From assembly GCA_001600635.1 (NCBI GenBank), contig BCKL01000009.1:372001-436000 (forward strand): a stretch of DNA of 64,000 nucleotides, read 5' to 3'. The DNA comes from Leucosporidium creatinivorum. Lineage: Eukaryota > Basidiomycota > Microbotryomycetes > Leucosporidiales > Leucosporidiaceae. Position numbers and translations under genes: made by a program. How positions within the stretch are numbered: position 1 is the first letter of the stretch; the number at the start of each line of letters is the position of its first letter. The notes under the pieces are model-generated. The model did no database searches, was not told the origin of the DNA, and saw nothing but the letters and a program-made list of their open reading frames with translations. Below are positions 1-10,498 of the stretch, one piece after another.

Positions 1-2146
1 GAGAAGAAGAGAGTTGTTGCTGTTGCTGTTGTTGCTGTTGCTGCTCTTGTTGCTGAGGGGCGATGAGGTCTTGAGGTTCGATAAACTTGGAGATGACGAG
101 AGGGGCGAACTGAGCGGGCGAAGGCGAAGCGCGCTGCTTGCCTCGAGATGCGCCGGCGCCAGGCTGAGGGGTGGACGCTCCAGGGATCGGGTACCGTCCT
201 CCTGCTCCTCCTGCTGCAGACAAGCCGGCTCCCACCGAGGCTGAGGGTGACAGCGGCGGTGTCAATCCCGGGAATTGGGTCGTCAACCCCCTCAACGCCG
301 ACGAGAAGTACCCGCTGGCGGTCCTCCGAGGTGGCCCTGCACGCTCCACTCCTCCCTGGATGTTGCCGAGAGCCGCGAGCGCTCCACTCGATTCGGATCC
401 AGTGCTCTGCCGCAGACGACGAGTCGCATCCCGAGCGTCCTTGACGCCGAGTGTCGCTGCTCGCTTGGGATGCTGGCTGACGGGGGACGTTGGTCCTCCG
501 ACATGCCCTCCCTCCGCAACGGTCCTCAAGCTCGCCACGCTGCCCAAACTCTCCGTCCTGCGATGTCCTCCGCTGACCTTCCTCCCTCCTGAGCCTCCCT
601 CCCTGCTATCCCGCTCAGCGCCCTCTGGCTCGAGATGCGCCATCTCGGCGTGAGCGCACGCAGAGCGGTCCACCGTAGGAGGGGCGACGCTGCTAGCCGT
701 ACGTCGGAAAAGGTGAGGTGCTGGAGGGCCCATCCGGCCGGCGAAGGAGAGGGCGTTAGATCGAACCGAGGCGTTCGACATGAGTGAAGCGTTGGAGGAT
801 TTGCGGCCGGTGTTCTTGGGGCGAGTGTGTGTATGTGGGTGAGAGGGAGAAGGGGGAGCCGCAGCTGCGGTGGTCGATTGCGAACGGGAAGCGTCGTCGA
901 GGGTGGTGGAGGAGGGGAAAGGGACAGTCGATTGCTGTTGTTGAGCGACGATGTCGGGGATGGAGGGAGCGCTCTTCGAGGTGTCCTTTGGTTGCGAGAC
1001 GGGCTTGAGCTCGTGCTCCTTGATGGGCGATTGAGGTTCACTTGCAAAGGGCGTTTCGGCGGCGAGAGGGCCGGGAGCGACGGCGGGTGTAGGATCGTCC
1101 ACGGGTTGCTGATTGAGCTGTTGCAGTTGTCGCAGGGCTTCGGGGGAGGGAGGAGAGGTGTCGTCGCTGTCGTCGATCTCGAACTTGGCGCGACGAGGGG
1201 TGGTCGGCCGACTCTTCTCCTCCTCCTTGGCGCCGTTGCCGTTGGCCTGGAGCGCGAGGAGGTCGCTGGTGGAGGTCTCGTTGCCGAGTCGCGCATCCTC
1301 CTCGCTGGCTATCCGATCGCCCTCGCCGAGAACCTGCCCCAGGCCGGAGATGGTGTCCTGGCGATAGGCTCTCGGCGGCTCCGGCAGCTCCTTCTTCTTG
1401 GCCGGTGCGGGAGAGTCGGTGGCGCTCTCCCAATCGCTGCCCGTCCCCGCCGTGCTCTGATAGCTGCCAACGACCTTGTCGATGGCTCCTCCCTTCTTGA
1501 GGTGTTGAGGGTTGTCCTCATTCGGCCGTCGCATCTCCTCGCGTGGAGGGGTGGCCATGGGAGTGACGTCCTGGATGGTGACCTCGACCCTTTCCGGAGT
1601 TTGACGCATAGGCGATGACTTGGCCCTAGAGCGAGAGCGCGAGCCCCGACCGTCCGAGCTGCGAGCTCGACCGCGCGGCTGCTCGGCGGCGACGATGGTG
1701 CTGCCTGAGCTGCCTCGTCGGTCGAATCCAGGACGTCGACCCGAACGTTCCTGCTCCTCCTCATCGTGATCATCCTCATCGTCGCTGCCGTGGTGATGAT
1801 CCTCAGCGGAGGTCAAGCTGGTCATACCGAAGCCGAAAGCGGGCTTCCTTCCACCGCTGTGGCTGCCGCTCCTCTTGCTGCTTCCGGCGCTACTCGTCGA
1901 GTTCTTGCGGCCATGATGAGGGAATTGGACGGTGTGATGCCCGGCAGAGTGGAGCGAGGAGGAGGACTTGTTGCGCTTGGGACGGTGAGCGGTGTGCGCC
2001 GTATGGGAATGGGAAGAGGTGCCGGTGCGGGAGGAATGGGTGGAGAGCGCCGAGGAGGACTTGTTGCGCATCGGCGGACGCTGAGGATGAGCCGAATGCG
2101 AAGTCGACGGGGCGGTCGTGTTGACGGTGGTGGGGGAGAGCGACAT
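1..2146 (-). CDS. Long Ser-rich low-complexity protein, incomplete at the left edge (possible TCO89-like TORC1 subunit)
   Basis: One frame stays open from an ATG at 2146 (context CCACCATG) to base 2, giving at least 715 residues with no intron and no stop, so the 3' end lies outside the window. The protein is rich in Ser, Pro, Gly and charged residues. Early on there are His/Ser/Lys stretches (RPKRNKSSSSLHS), then FGFGMTSL followed by an acidic run (SDDEDDHDEEEQE), many short RRxS-type sites, and a glutamine run at the left edge. No globular domain or membrane segment is visible. The order basic Ser-rich stretch, FGFGMTS, acidic block faintly recalls fungal TCO89, a TORC1 subunit at the vacuole, but this is a weak impression. 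It is otherwise a disordered hypothetical protein. That the frame is coding is well supported by its length and codon use. Confidence 0.6.
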   Translation of the reverse strand, partial: MSLSPTTVNTTAPSTSHSAHPQRPPMRNKSSSALSTHSSRTGTSSHSHTAHTAHRPKRNKSSSSLHSAGHHTVQFPHHGRKNSTSSAGSSKRSGSHSGGRKPAFGFGMTSLTSAEDHHHGSDDEDDHDEEEQERSGRRPGFDRRGSSGSTIVAAEQPRGRARSSDGRGSRSRSRAKSSPMRQTPERVEVTIQDVTPMATPPREEMRRPNEDNPQHLKKGGAIDKVVGSYQSTAGTGSDWESATDSPAPAKKKELPEPPRAYRQDTISGLGQVLGEGDRIASEEDARLGNETSTSDLLALQANGNGAKEEEKSRPTTPRRAKFEIDDSDDTSPPSPEALRQLQQLNQQPVDDPTPAVAPGPLAAETPFASEPQSPIKEHELKPVSQPKDTSKSAPSIPDIVAQQQQSTVPFPSSTTLDDASRSQSTTAAAAPPSPSHPHTHTRPKNTGRKSSNASLMSNASVRSNALSFAGRMGPPAPHLFRRTASSVAPPTVDRSACAHAEMAHLEPEGAERDSREGGSGGRKVSGGHRRTESLGSVASLRTVAEGGHVGGPTSPVSQHPKRAATLGVKDARDATRRLRQSTGSESSGALAALGNIQGGVERAGPPRRTASGYFSSALRGLTTQFPGLTPPLSPSASVGAGLSAAGGAGGRYPIPGASTPQPGAGASRGKQRASPSPAQFAPLVISKFIEPQDLIAPQQQEQQQQQQQQQQLSSS

Positions 2147-3594
2147 GGTGGGCGAGCTGTAGAGAGTTCGGGAGTCAGTTGAGATGGTTCGTAGAGTCCA
2201 ATCAGAGTTCATCTGCTCCTTCCCAGCTCCCTGCAGCTGCTCGGCGGGCTCCTTCTCCGCTAAGTCGATAGCGCCGCTCGAGCTCACGAGTGTAGGCTCT
2301 GTACTAGGAGTCTGCCCGACTAGGAAGCTAGACTTACGAAGCTTAGATGTAGCGGAAAGCCTCCGTCACTGCTTCGCTGCTGACGAGCAAGCGAGCGCTT
2401 CTATTGACGACGAGTGAGAGCGGGTCAGTTGACGCAGCGGAATCTCAAGTCTGTAGGAGACTCACGGTAGACGCCTCGCTCTTAGAGCAGGTTCAACTGT
2501 AGATCCCTGAGCTCGACAACCAAGCTAGCGCCGAGAAGAAGGAGGATCGACCAGAGCCGGCTTGCTCAAGCGAGTTGGAGCGTGTGGGCGCGTGAGCAGC
2601 GGTCGATGAGTTGTAGCGGAGTTGGTGAATGCTCTCTGCAGGGCGGTAAGGCAGTCGTCACCGAGTCTTGGCAGCTGTAGGTGGATGAGGAGCGTGACAA
2701 GAGATGGCGGGGAAGGCAGAGCAGCCGGGCCAGCTTCAAGCTGTAGAGGGCGTCGATGTAAGAAAAGGGAGGAGCAGGTCGCTCGGGCTGCAGTAGGTAG
2801 AGACAGCTAGATTGATCGGACTTCATCCTATATTGCTTTCCCTGCAGGCTGACTCGCTACATCAGCCGAGCCAACTCCGCTTCGCACTCTCCGCGGAGGC
2901 TGCACACTGGCGAAGCGAGGGTCTGCTGCATCAGAGCTATTGAGAAACGATGAAATAGCAGCAGTACCCAGCTCCTAGCTTCGTGGCAAGTCGTCGGAGG
3001 CTCGTCGACCGCTCGCAAGTCCCAACTGCTCGGCGCCGAGCTGCTGCTGTCCGACCTCTCGAGCGACGTCTAACTCGCGAGATGCATCGCTCTCCCCGTC
3101 GCGGCAGTACGGTCTGAAGTCTATATCTTGGAGAATGCAGTGTCGACCATCTCCAGCGCCATCGCTACGTCGTCCAGCCTTCTACTGCCCGCCGCCTGAA
3201 GCCCTGCCGAGCTCTCATGGCGTGCCCGGCAGCGTCTCAAAGTCAGCCCGACACCTCGAAGCTCCTACTTGCTCTGGACAAGAACCGCGGCGGCGGGTCG
3301 AGAGGAAGGGGGGGAAGGGAGAGGGGATCCACGAGAGGCGTATGCGGAGGGAGATGGAAGGCGGCCGATGGCGTAGATACGCGGTGAGCGTTTGCTCGAC
3401 ATGATACGTGAGTGCGAGACCACCTATGAGGAGTAGAGACAATCAGTCTCAGAGCTTCTCGTCATCTACAGCTCGGCTTGGCTCAACTCACCGAATTAGG
3501 CCCTGCTTCGACTAGCTAACGACGCCGAGCGAGCTACAACCAGCTCGGGCTACTCCGAGGGAAATATGGGCGTCAAGCCCAACATCCCACGCTC
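2147..3594. other. Intergenic stretch, no convincing gene
   Basis: About 1.45 kb between two minus-strand genes. It should contain the promoter and 5' leader of the left-edge gene and the 3' end of the SUZ gene. Short open frames exist on both strands, but none has a long coding-biased exon with matching splice sites. A 45-codon frame starting near 3404 on the minus strand (MSSKRSPRIYAIG...) could be a small exon but could not be joined to anything. Several CTGTAG/CTACAG hexamers are present. Confidence 0.5.
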
Positions 3595-4531
3595 TCACCT
3601 TCCCCGTCCCCTCCCCCTCCCGCTCGCGCTCCCCGACCTTTCCCCCTGCGCCCCTCCTCCAAACCCAAAGCCACCCTCCGCATTCGGTCCTTTCGGTGCC
3701 CTCGTCACGCCCTCTCCACCTTTCTCTCCACCTCCTCCAGCGGCGCTCTTCTCCGGCCCCAGCGACAAGCTACTCGAGCTGGAAGCCGTGCTGCCTGCTT
3801 CTCCGCCGCCGCCGCCGCCGCCGGTTCCTCGGCCAGTGCGTCGTCGTGGAGTCCCTCCGTTGCTCTTGGACCGTGTATCTGGGCTGCTCCTCGGTCCCTT
3901 GCCTCCTCGCTCTCCATTCGACGTCGCCGGCGCCGAGTTGCCTCCGCCTCCACCGAGCGAGAGCGCCTCCACCGCCGTTTCCAGCTCTGGCAATGGCGGT
4001 TCACCATAGATTCGTCGCCGAGCTTGTTCGTATTCCCTCTCGCGTTGCTGTAGGGTCTTTTGAGTGTTGGCTGCGCCAGAGGAGGACGACGAGCGAGCGG
4101 AGGAAGGTGCGGAAGTAGGTCGTTTGAGGATGGTGAGGGCTGGGCCAGGCGAGAGGGCGGCTGGAGGAGGCAGACGAGATGTAGAGGATGATGCTGATGT
4201 GGTGGATGTCGAGCTTGGGATCGAATAAGTCGGTGCAGGAGCGTTGCTGTTTGTTGTCGATGAGGCAGCGAAAGGGAGCATTAGCGGGCGCGAGGGAGCT
4301 GATGCGCTATAGAGGACGTACGCATCGGACCATAGCTTAGCATTCCTAGCCTCCTCGGTCATTGGGACTCGATCGTTGCGCTCGTAAGCCTGCAGAAGCG
4401 AAACGTGATGAGCGGGCGCCTCAGTGTCGCTACAGAGCAGAGCTCACTGTCTCCCAGTCGTCAAAGGGGTTCGCCTGTACAGCAATCTTTCGTCCGGAGG
4501 CGGCCTGAGTAACGTGTGGTGGAAGCGACAT
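3595..4531 (-). CDS. SUZ-domain RNA-binding protein
   Basis: Two exons, 4531-4448 and 4389-3595, joined by a 58-bp intron (GTGAGC...CTGCAG), give 292 residues. Exon 1 begins MSLPPHVTQAASG and ends FDDWET; exon 2 continues AYERNDRVPMTEEARN. The middle has the SUZ signature: ILKRPTSAPSS, then KTLQQREREYEQARRRIYGE. SUZ segments are short conserved RNA-binding stretches found in cytoplasmic mRNA-associated proteins such as human SZRD1. The rest is low complexity: Ser-rich, then Gly-rich, ending in an RG repeat tail (GRGRGRGR) typical of RNA-binding proteins. The likely role is in mRNA metabolism in the cytoplasm. The start has a good context and the GT-AG junction keeps the frame. The family is clear; the precise function is not. 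Confidence 0.82.
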
Positions 4532-4973
4532 GGCGAGGTAGCGGCAGAAGGAAGAGCAGCGAGCCCTGCTCGAGGTCGAGGTGAGCTAAGGGTAAGATGG
4601 TACAGGTGAGTAGGTAGCTTCAGACAATGTTGGTTGAGCAGTGCTAGACAGTAAAAACGGACTCAGAGGCTGCAGAAGCGACAGCGCCCCTTTTCGGCGA
4701 AGCTCGCAGCTGCTCTCGCACGCTTTGCCATTTCAGAGTACGGCTGAGGAAAATGACTGTTGAGCTCTTACAGATTATTTGACCCTCGCGAAATCACAGC
4801 GCCTCTCGCTCGCCTCCTTCGCCCCCTTCCACTCTTCGCCGAGCACCCTCCCTCTGCTCTTGTCCAGGCTGTAGCCACTCGAGTAGATAGAGCAACGGCG
4901 ATAAAATGAGAATTAGCACATCAATAAAAGTCTCGTCCTTGCAAGCCTTCCTCGTCACTTCTCAGCACCCGCC
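4532..4973. other. Intergenic stretch, promoter side of the SUZ gene
   Basis: About 440 bp between the SUZ gene start and the 3' end of the next minus-strand gene. It presumably holds the SUZ promoter and the downstream gene's terminator. The part around 4895-4930 is AT-richer than its surroundings. No coding exon was seen. Confidence 0.45.
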
Positions 4974-7431
4974 TCAGACACCTCCCGCCGACCTCGCGCC
5001 GAACCCTCCTCCCGCTCCATCGACGTACGCCATCCTTCCGTGTCCCTCATCATCGTAGTAGACGACCGAAAGACGACTCGTAGCCTCTCCATTGGCGCGA
5101 CGAAGGCGAGAACGGGGGAGCGCGAGCGGTGAGGTCGAGCCGGTGGCGGTGAAGGAGGAGGTTGAGAAGGAGGGGAGGAAGAAGTTGGAGGCGCGAGAGG
5201 TGGGGGCGTCGATGGTGTTTGAAGGGTCCTCAGGAAGGGATTCGAAGCTTGAAGTCTCCTCCGAGGTGGCGGCGGCACTGCAGGAAGGCAAGATGGTCAG
5301 CGCAAGTCGAGCGCCGAGGTCTCGGAAGCCGTTGAACAGAAAGGGCGACTTACCTCCACCACCCCTTTAACCAGCTTCCCCAACTACTCTTCTGCACTTT
5401 CCACCCGCCAAACAGACTCCACCATCCCCAAGCCTCTCCCTCTGTCCCCTCCTCGGCATCCACCTCCGCATCCACCGTCGCCGGCACCAACCCCTCCCTC
5501 GCAATATCATCCTCGCTGACCAATCTTGCCGTGATAGTTGACCTAGAGCCTAAGAACTGGAGGAGAACCGAGTTGGTATTGTCGTTGGAAGGGGTGAGAG
5601 CATGCGAGGGCGCCGACGAGAGGATGGAGAGGGAGGGGGTGCGGCGCGGTTGAGGTTGAGACTGTGAGGGGAGGTCGGGGAGTTCGGCAGAAGCTGGAAG
5701 CTCATAGTCCTCCTGCTGGCCGACAGTCTCACGCTCCGACTCCTCCCCACCCTCCATCGCCGTCTCAAACGTCGCGCTCGAGCTTCTCCTACTCTCCGGT
5801 CCTCCAAGTCCCTCCGTAGCGGTAGCGAACCTCCTCTCCGAGCTTCCCAGCGTAGCGAGAGTAGACACTGAGCTGATAGACCCCTCCTTCGCTGGACGGA
5901 GCTGCGAAGTGCGGGGCTGCTCGAAGCTCGGCGCCTCGGCGGTGAGGATCGTAGCGAGGGGGATCGAGGTGGGCGTGGGAGGGAGGGAAAAGACCGGCTC
6001 GACGAAGGTAAGAGGTCGAGAGGTGGTGGTGGGGATAAGAGGAGGAGAGGCGTAAGGGTCCAAGGCGTTGGGAGCGGGCGAGAGCGTCTCGTCGACCTCG
6101 GGCATGAAGGGCGGCGATTCGTAGGGGTCGCGAACACGAGGCGAGGGCGCCGGGATGGAGGCGAAGGGCGGCGTCTCGTACGGATCCTTGCTTCGAGGTG
6201 GGGGGTGAGGGGAGGGAACAAAGGGCGGCGAGGCGTACGGATCGAGAGATTCCATCTGAGCGTCCAGCAGCTCGAAGCCGTGCTGCAGCTTGTCGAAAGT
6301 CCTCTTCCCCATCTCTTCCTCTTCTTCATCGGCGACAGAGCGTCCCCTCGTGGACCTTGTCGGACTCCCCTGCGAGGGAGCCTCGGCGCTGGTCGCCGCT
6401 AGGTTGAAGAAGATCCCACCCTCCCCTTCGCAAACCTCGTCTCTGACGGGTGTCGCCTCTTCCCTGCGTCCATCATGCCTTCCACCATCCTCGCCATCCT
6501 TTTCTCGCGCTATCGCCTGCCCCTCCTCGTCACCTCGGTGAGCATGCTTGTGCTTTCGGCCAGGGGAGAGGTGACGGACGATCTCGTCGACCTGGTCGGC
6601 GAGGGCGCGTCCTCGAGTCGGGTCAATGGCGAGCTCCTTTTCGAGTGAAGGCGAGTGCTGGTGAAGGGGATCCGGCTTGGAAGGCTTGGGAGGAAGGGGA
6701 GGAAGCGCCTTCTCGACTTCGGCGAAGCTTGCCTGCGTCGGAGGCGGCGGTTTGAGAGAGTCGAGAGGGAGAATGGCGATGACCTCGTTGGTATCTCGTC
6801 GACGAGAAGGAGCGAGTTGCGGTACTCAGGGTTGTGGCGTTCGATTGAGGCGAAGGAGGACTGAAGCGAGGCGATGGGGTTCGTTGGGCCGAGAGTGCGA
6901 GTCGTAGGGAGTGGGCGAGGGCGAGCGAGGGTCGTGTCGGGTTGGTTGATGAGATTGAGTTGCTGAGGGAGAGGTGGGAGGAAGAGAAGGATTCGGTGGA
7001 CGGCGACGAGGTCCGCTTCGTCGGCGCTGCGAAAGGCAGAGATGAGCTCGAATCCACCCCAGTATCGCGTCGACTCACCCGAGCAGCCACAGCGTCCAGA
7101 TTCCCTGTAGCCCCTCCGAAGAACCTTTCCACCACAGGCCTCCTCCGAGCGTCCCCTTGGCCCCAGCGCCGAACGCTCTCGCGACTCGGGTCCCGCGCTC
7201 AATCTTGACTTCGACGCCTGCAACTCGTACACCACCTTGCTCTGCCAGTCCGAAAGCTCCCTGGACATCGACCATGTAGTCCGGTGGCGGTCCCGACTTG
7301 TGGTTGTGCGGCTTGGGCGTGAAAGATGGCCAGAGCGCGAAAGCTTGCTGGGTGATTCGAGCCGTAGTGAGAGCAGCGGACGGTGCTGCATACCATGTGA
7401 GGCGCGCCTGCGGTGCTGCTGCCTCTGCCAT
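4974..7431 (-). CDS. Unrecognised protein with DPY-SPP repeats and a Trp-rich segment; one frame discrepancy
   Basis: Three exons: 7431-7079, 7026-5354 and 5277-4974, with introns of 52 and 76 bp. Exon 1 starts MAEAAAPQARLTWYAAPSA and exon 2 continues ADEADLVAVHRILLFLPPL. Exon 2 then reads RNSLLLVDE, after which the biologically sensible frame shifts by one base near 6793-6794 and continues TNEVIAILPLDSLKPPPPT. From there the product includes a proline block, PLPPKPSKPDPLH, four DPY[AE][ST]PP repeats, a Ser/acidic region and a Trp-rich stretch just before the second intron (GWWSLFGGW ... WLKGWW) that could bind membranes. Either a base is missing from the sequence or the gene is truly disrupted: without the shift the protein would end at 6510. 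Family unknown; about 776 residues if the shift is an error. Confidence 0.6.
6031..6243 (-). repeat. Four protein-level DPYx[ST]PP[FL] repeats
   Basis: Within the gene at 4974-7431 the motif occurs four times: DPYASPPFVP, DPYETPPFAS, DPYESPPFMP and DPYASPPLIP, spaced 19, 19 and 23 residues apart and separated by Pro-rich linkers. The core D-P-Y-x-[ST]-P-P is invariant while the linkers vary. That pattern suggests selection on a short linear motif, with a proline-directed phosphosite and a possible adaptor-binding DPY core, rather than a recent DNA repeat. Confidence 0.8.
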
Positions 7432-7901
7432 CTCTTGCTAAGGTGAGGCGAGCGACGAGTGTGTGGTAGGGAGGAGAGGAGCGGGCGCGTAGATGAGCGT
7501 CTCTCTGAGAGGGCGGGCTGCAGTTGAGCTTTCTGCAGTGTCCTATAGGTATGATGGGCGTTAGCTCAGCTTTTTAAAGTACAGCTCAGCCCTTCTCGAA
7601 TCTCGCCCTTCTCCCAACCCGAGCGCCGAGCTTTAAAGGGGGCTCGCCTTCTTCGGTTCAACCTCGCTTGCTTCTGTACACTTCTGCACGCTCGAAATCG
7701 CTCAGCTCTGCACCCAAAGCCCATTCTGCGCGCTACCGACACTAAACGCCGCTCATCAGCAGGCCTATTAAAGGTGTGGGCGGGGCAGTGGCATCGCCAG
7801 ATCTGCTGCTTGCCTTCCTATACGCTTGTTCGCCTCGCCGTCGACCGCTCAGCAGCCTCGAAGTTCGGTGTACTCGTACCTGCTGCTACCGAGTCGCGCA
7901 C
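7432..7901. promoter_or_regulatory. Divergent intergenic region between the DPY-repeat gene and the first transporter
   Basis: 470 bp separate two genes read outward, so both promoters should lie here. TTTAAAG elements occur near 7571 and 7632 and TATTAAAG near 7767 in otherwise GC-rich DNA. Which, if any, are used cannot be told from sequence alone. Confidence 0.4.
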
Positions 7902-10189
7902 ATGGCCTCTTCAACTCCGCCGCCAGCAAGACCTCCGCCAGCCGCGGCAAGCACATTCCCTCTCGCTGCTGCTCCAGCCTCTTCAACACCACCATCACCC
8001 ACACCGACGCTCACAGCGAGTCTGAACAATACTACAGCGACCGCTACTGCTCTGGAGGATCAGCGTGCGACCCAGGAGACGGAGAAGGATTCGGCGGGGC
8101 GTTCGGCTCCCGTTGACGGTGTGCTGGAGGGTGATATCGAGAAGGTTGGACCTGCGCCGGCAGCAGACTATCCTGATGGTGGCTGGAGGGCATGGCTGTG
8201 AGTGTTCCTGTAGCGTCTCGCCTCGAGGGAGCGCTTGTACCTTTCGCCGAAGGATTCGGCGAGGGCTTGAACCAGCGGCTAACGAATGGATATACAGGGT
8301 GGTTCTAGGCGGCTTCTGCTGTAGCTTTACTGTGTGGGGAGCAAGCAACAGCTACGGGATCTGGCAGTCACATTACGCCTCGCATCAACTGGCCGACCGC
8401 ACTCCCTCCGACATTAGTTGGATCGGATCCTTCCAGCTGTGCATGGTGATGGCCTGCGCGGTCATCAGCGGGAAGTTATTCGACACTGGATACATTCGTT
8501 ACCTCCTCTGCGGTGGAACAGCGCTCTACACGGCTGGGTGAGCTTGCACGAAGAGCTCGCCAACGCCGAGCGCCGAATGCTGACACTCCCGCCATTTGCA
8601 GTCTGTTCGGACTCGCCTACACTCAAAACTATGCTCAGATATTTCTCGCACAAGGTCTTGCATGTGGTGTGAGTTCCTAGCAGCTCTCAACTTCCCCAGC
8701 ACCAGCGCTGATTCACCCGACGTCTCCTTCTCGTGCTCGTTCGCTCTGCACAGGTCGCGGCGGGCATCATCTTTCTACCAGCCGTGTCTTCAGTCTCGCA
8801 CTGGTTCCGAAGGCGACGTGCAACGGCACTGGGAATATTAGCATGCGGGAGCTCGATTGGCGGAGTGGTTTACCCTCTCCTCATCAACAACCTCCTCACC
8901 AAAATCGGCTTCGAGAAGACCGTTTGGGCTTGTGAGTACTCCTTCGAAAGGCCTCCTCGAAACGACGGCCGGCGCTCTTGCTGCCTGCCGCCAGGACTCG
9001 GCGTTGGCATGTCCGAAGCGGCGGTCGGTGTCGACGCTGTTCGGGACGGTGAGGATGTAGGCCGCATGCAGAGTGAACTAACGATCCCCCAATGTACAGA
9101 CGGATTCCTCACCCTCGGCTTCCTCCTCATCGCCTGCCTTACCGTGCGCACTCGCCTGCCCCCTCGCAAGGACGGCCCCATCGTCGATTTCTCCGTCTTC
9201 AAGCAACTCGAGTACACCTTGTTCGTCGCAGGCGACTCCTTGATTATGGTGAGTGCTCTTATGTCTTCTGCAGCCCCGCTTCCCGCCCTCTTCGGCTTCG
9301 CCAGCCATCTCGGCGCCGAGCTCGGCCCTTCTCCACTCGCCGCCAAAGCTCTCTGCAGCCCCAGCTGCTTGCTGACCGCCCACCCTTCACTCTACAGTGG
9401 GGCCTTTATACACCCTACTTTTACTCACAGACGTACGCTCGCCAGCACGGCGTCGACTCGAAAGTCGCGCTGTACGTTTTGTCGATCCTCAACGCCGCAT
9501 CTCTCCTAGGCCGCATCATCCCCAACTGGCTCGCCGACAAGTACGGCGCCTTCACCATCCTCATACCCAACTGTATTGCATCAGGCGTGCTCATCTTCGC
9601 GTGGCTTGGCCTCGTCAGGAGCACAGCTGGAACAGTTGTCTTCGCCGTGCTTTACGGGTTGACGAGTGGAGCTTAGTGAGTTGCGGCCGAGCCTTCTTAT
9701 CGTGCATCGTTTGGTGAGGCTCCTTGGGCGGCTCTGGCTGCCGGGCTGCCCGAGGATGGTGCAGTGTCTTACGACCGACCGACGAAGGCGACCTCGGCGA
9801 TGGCTTTCCGAACGGCGCTGACTTCCACTCAACCCCAACAGCGTATCAATGATGCCAGTATGCATCGCATCCATCACCCCACCCGACCAGATGAACCGCA
9901 TCGGCATTCGAATCGCCGTTAGTCCACTCTGCTCTGCTCGGCGCTCTGCACCTCGCTGACCTTCGGCTCTACCGCTCCCATCCCCTTGCTCTCCCCGCAG
10001 ATGGCCTTCCTCGTCATATCACTCTTCGCGCTCACCGGTACACCGATATCAGGCGCGCTCATCACTGCTAGCAACGGAGCGTACGTCGGGGCTGTCGTCT
10101 TCAGCGGTGTCGTGGTCCTGCTAGGGAGCGGTTTCTTGATGTGGGCGTGGTGGGTAACATCTCGGAAGAAGGGTACAAGATGGGTGTGA
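7902..10189 (+). CDS. MFS monocarboxylate-type transporter, copy 1
   Basis: Eight exons (7902-8197, 8298-8537, 8602-8668, 8754-8931, 9100-9248, 9398-9675, 9842-9917, 10001-10189) sum to 1473 nt, 490 residues, with phase kept at every junction. A Ser/Pro/Ala-rich cytosolic N-terminus of about 90 residues leads into the family signature YPDGGWRAW at the start of helix 1. Around twelve hydrophobic segments follow, with HWFRRRRATALGI and IGGVVYPLL in the middle and GRIIPNWLADKYG in the second half. This matches fungal MCT/SLC16-type major facilitator proteins, many of which are plasma-membrane carriers for carboxylates or uncharacterised orphans. The substrate is unknown. The start chosen is the ATG at 7902; an in-frame upstream start exists but would add an unlike leader. 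It is a tandem paralogue of the next gene. Confidence 0.88.
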
Positions 10190-10498
10190 GTAGAAGGGCT
10201 GTCACAAGGACATTTGTGGGACTCGAAAGGTCGAGGAGCTCTAGAGAGCGACGAAGTCAGCGCCGAGGGTCGACCGCCTCGTTCGAGAGGAAGTTGAAAG
10301 CGAATAGAGCTGTGGGAGCTGAAGTCGAGACGAGCGATGTACATCTGTGCATCGAGAAGAAACTTGCTCCCTCCCTATCTTTTCGGCCGAGTCAGTGCCG
10401 AAGCAGCAGGGAGCGCGTGATGCTCAAGTTGCACCTTTCTGACTCGCCTTGCTCGAACGACAAGTTCGGCTTTGCTACATCTCCAATATACGCCTGCG
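10190..10498 (+). promoter_or_regulatory. Short spacer between tandem transporters
   Basis: 309 bp hold the end of transporter copy 1 and the whole promoter of copy 2. No coding exon is visible. An in-frame upstream ATG at 10472 could extend copy 2 by nine residues. Confidence 0.35.
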
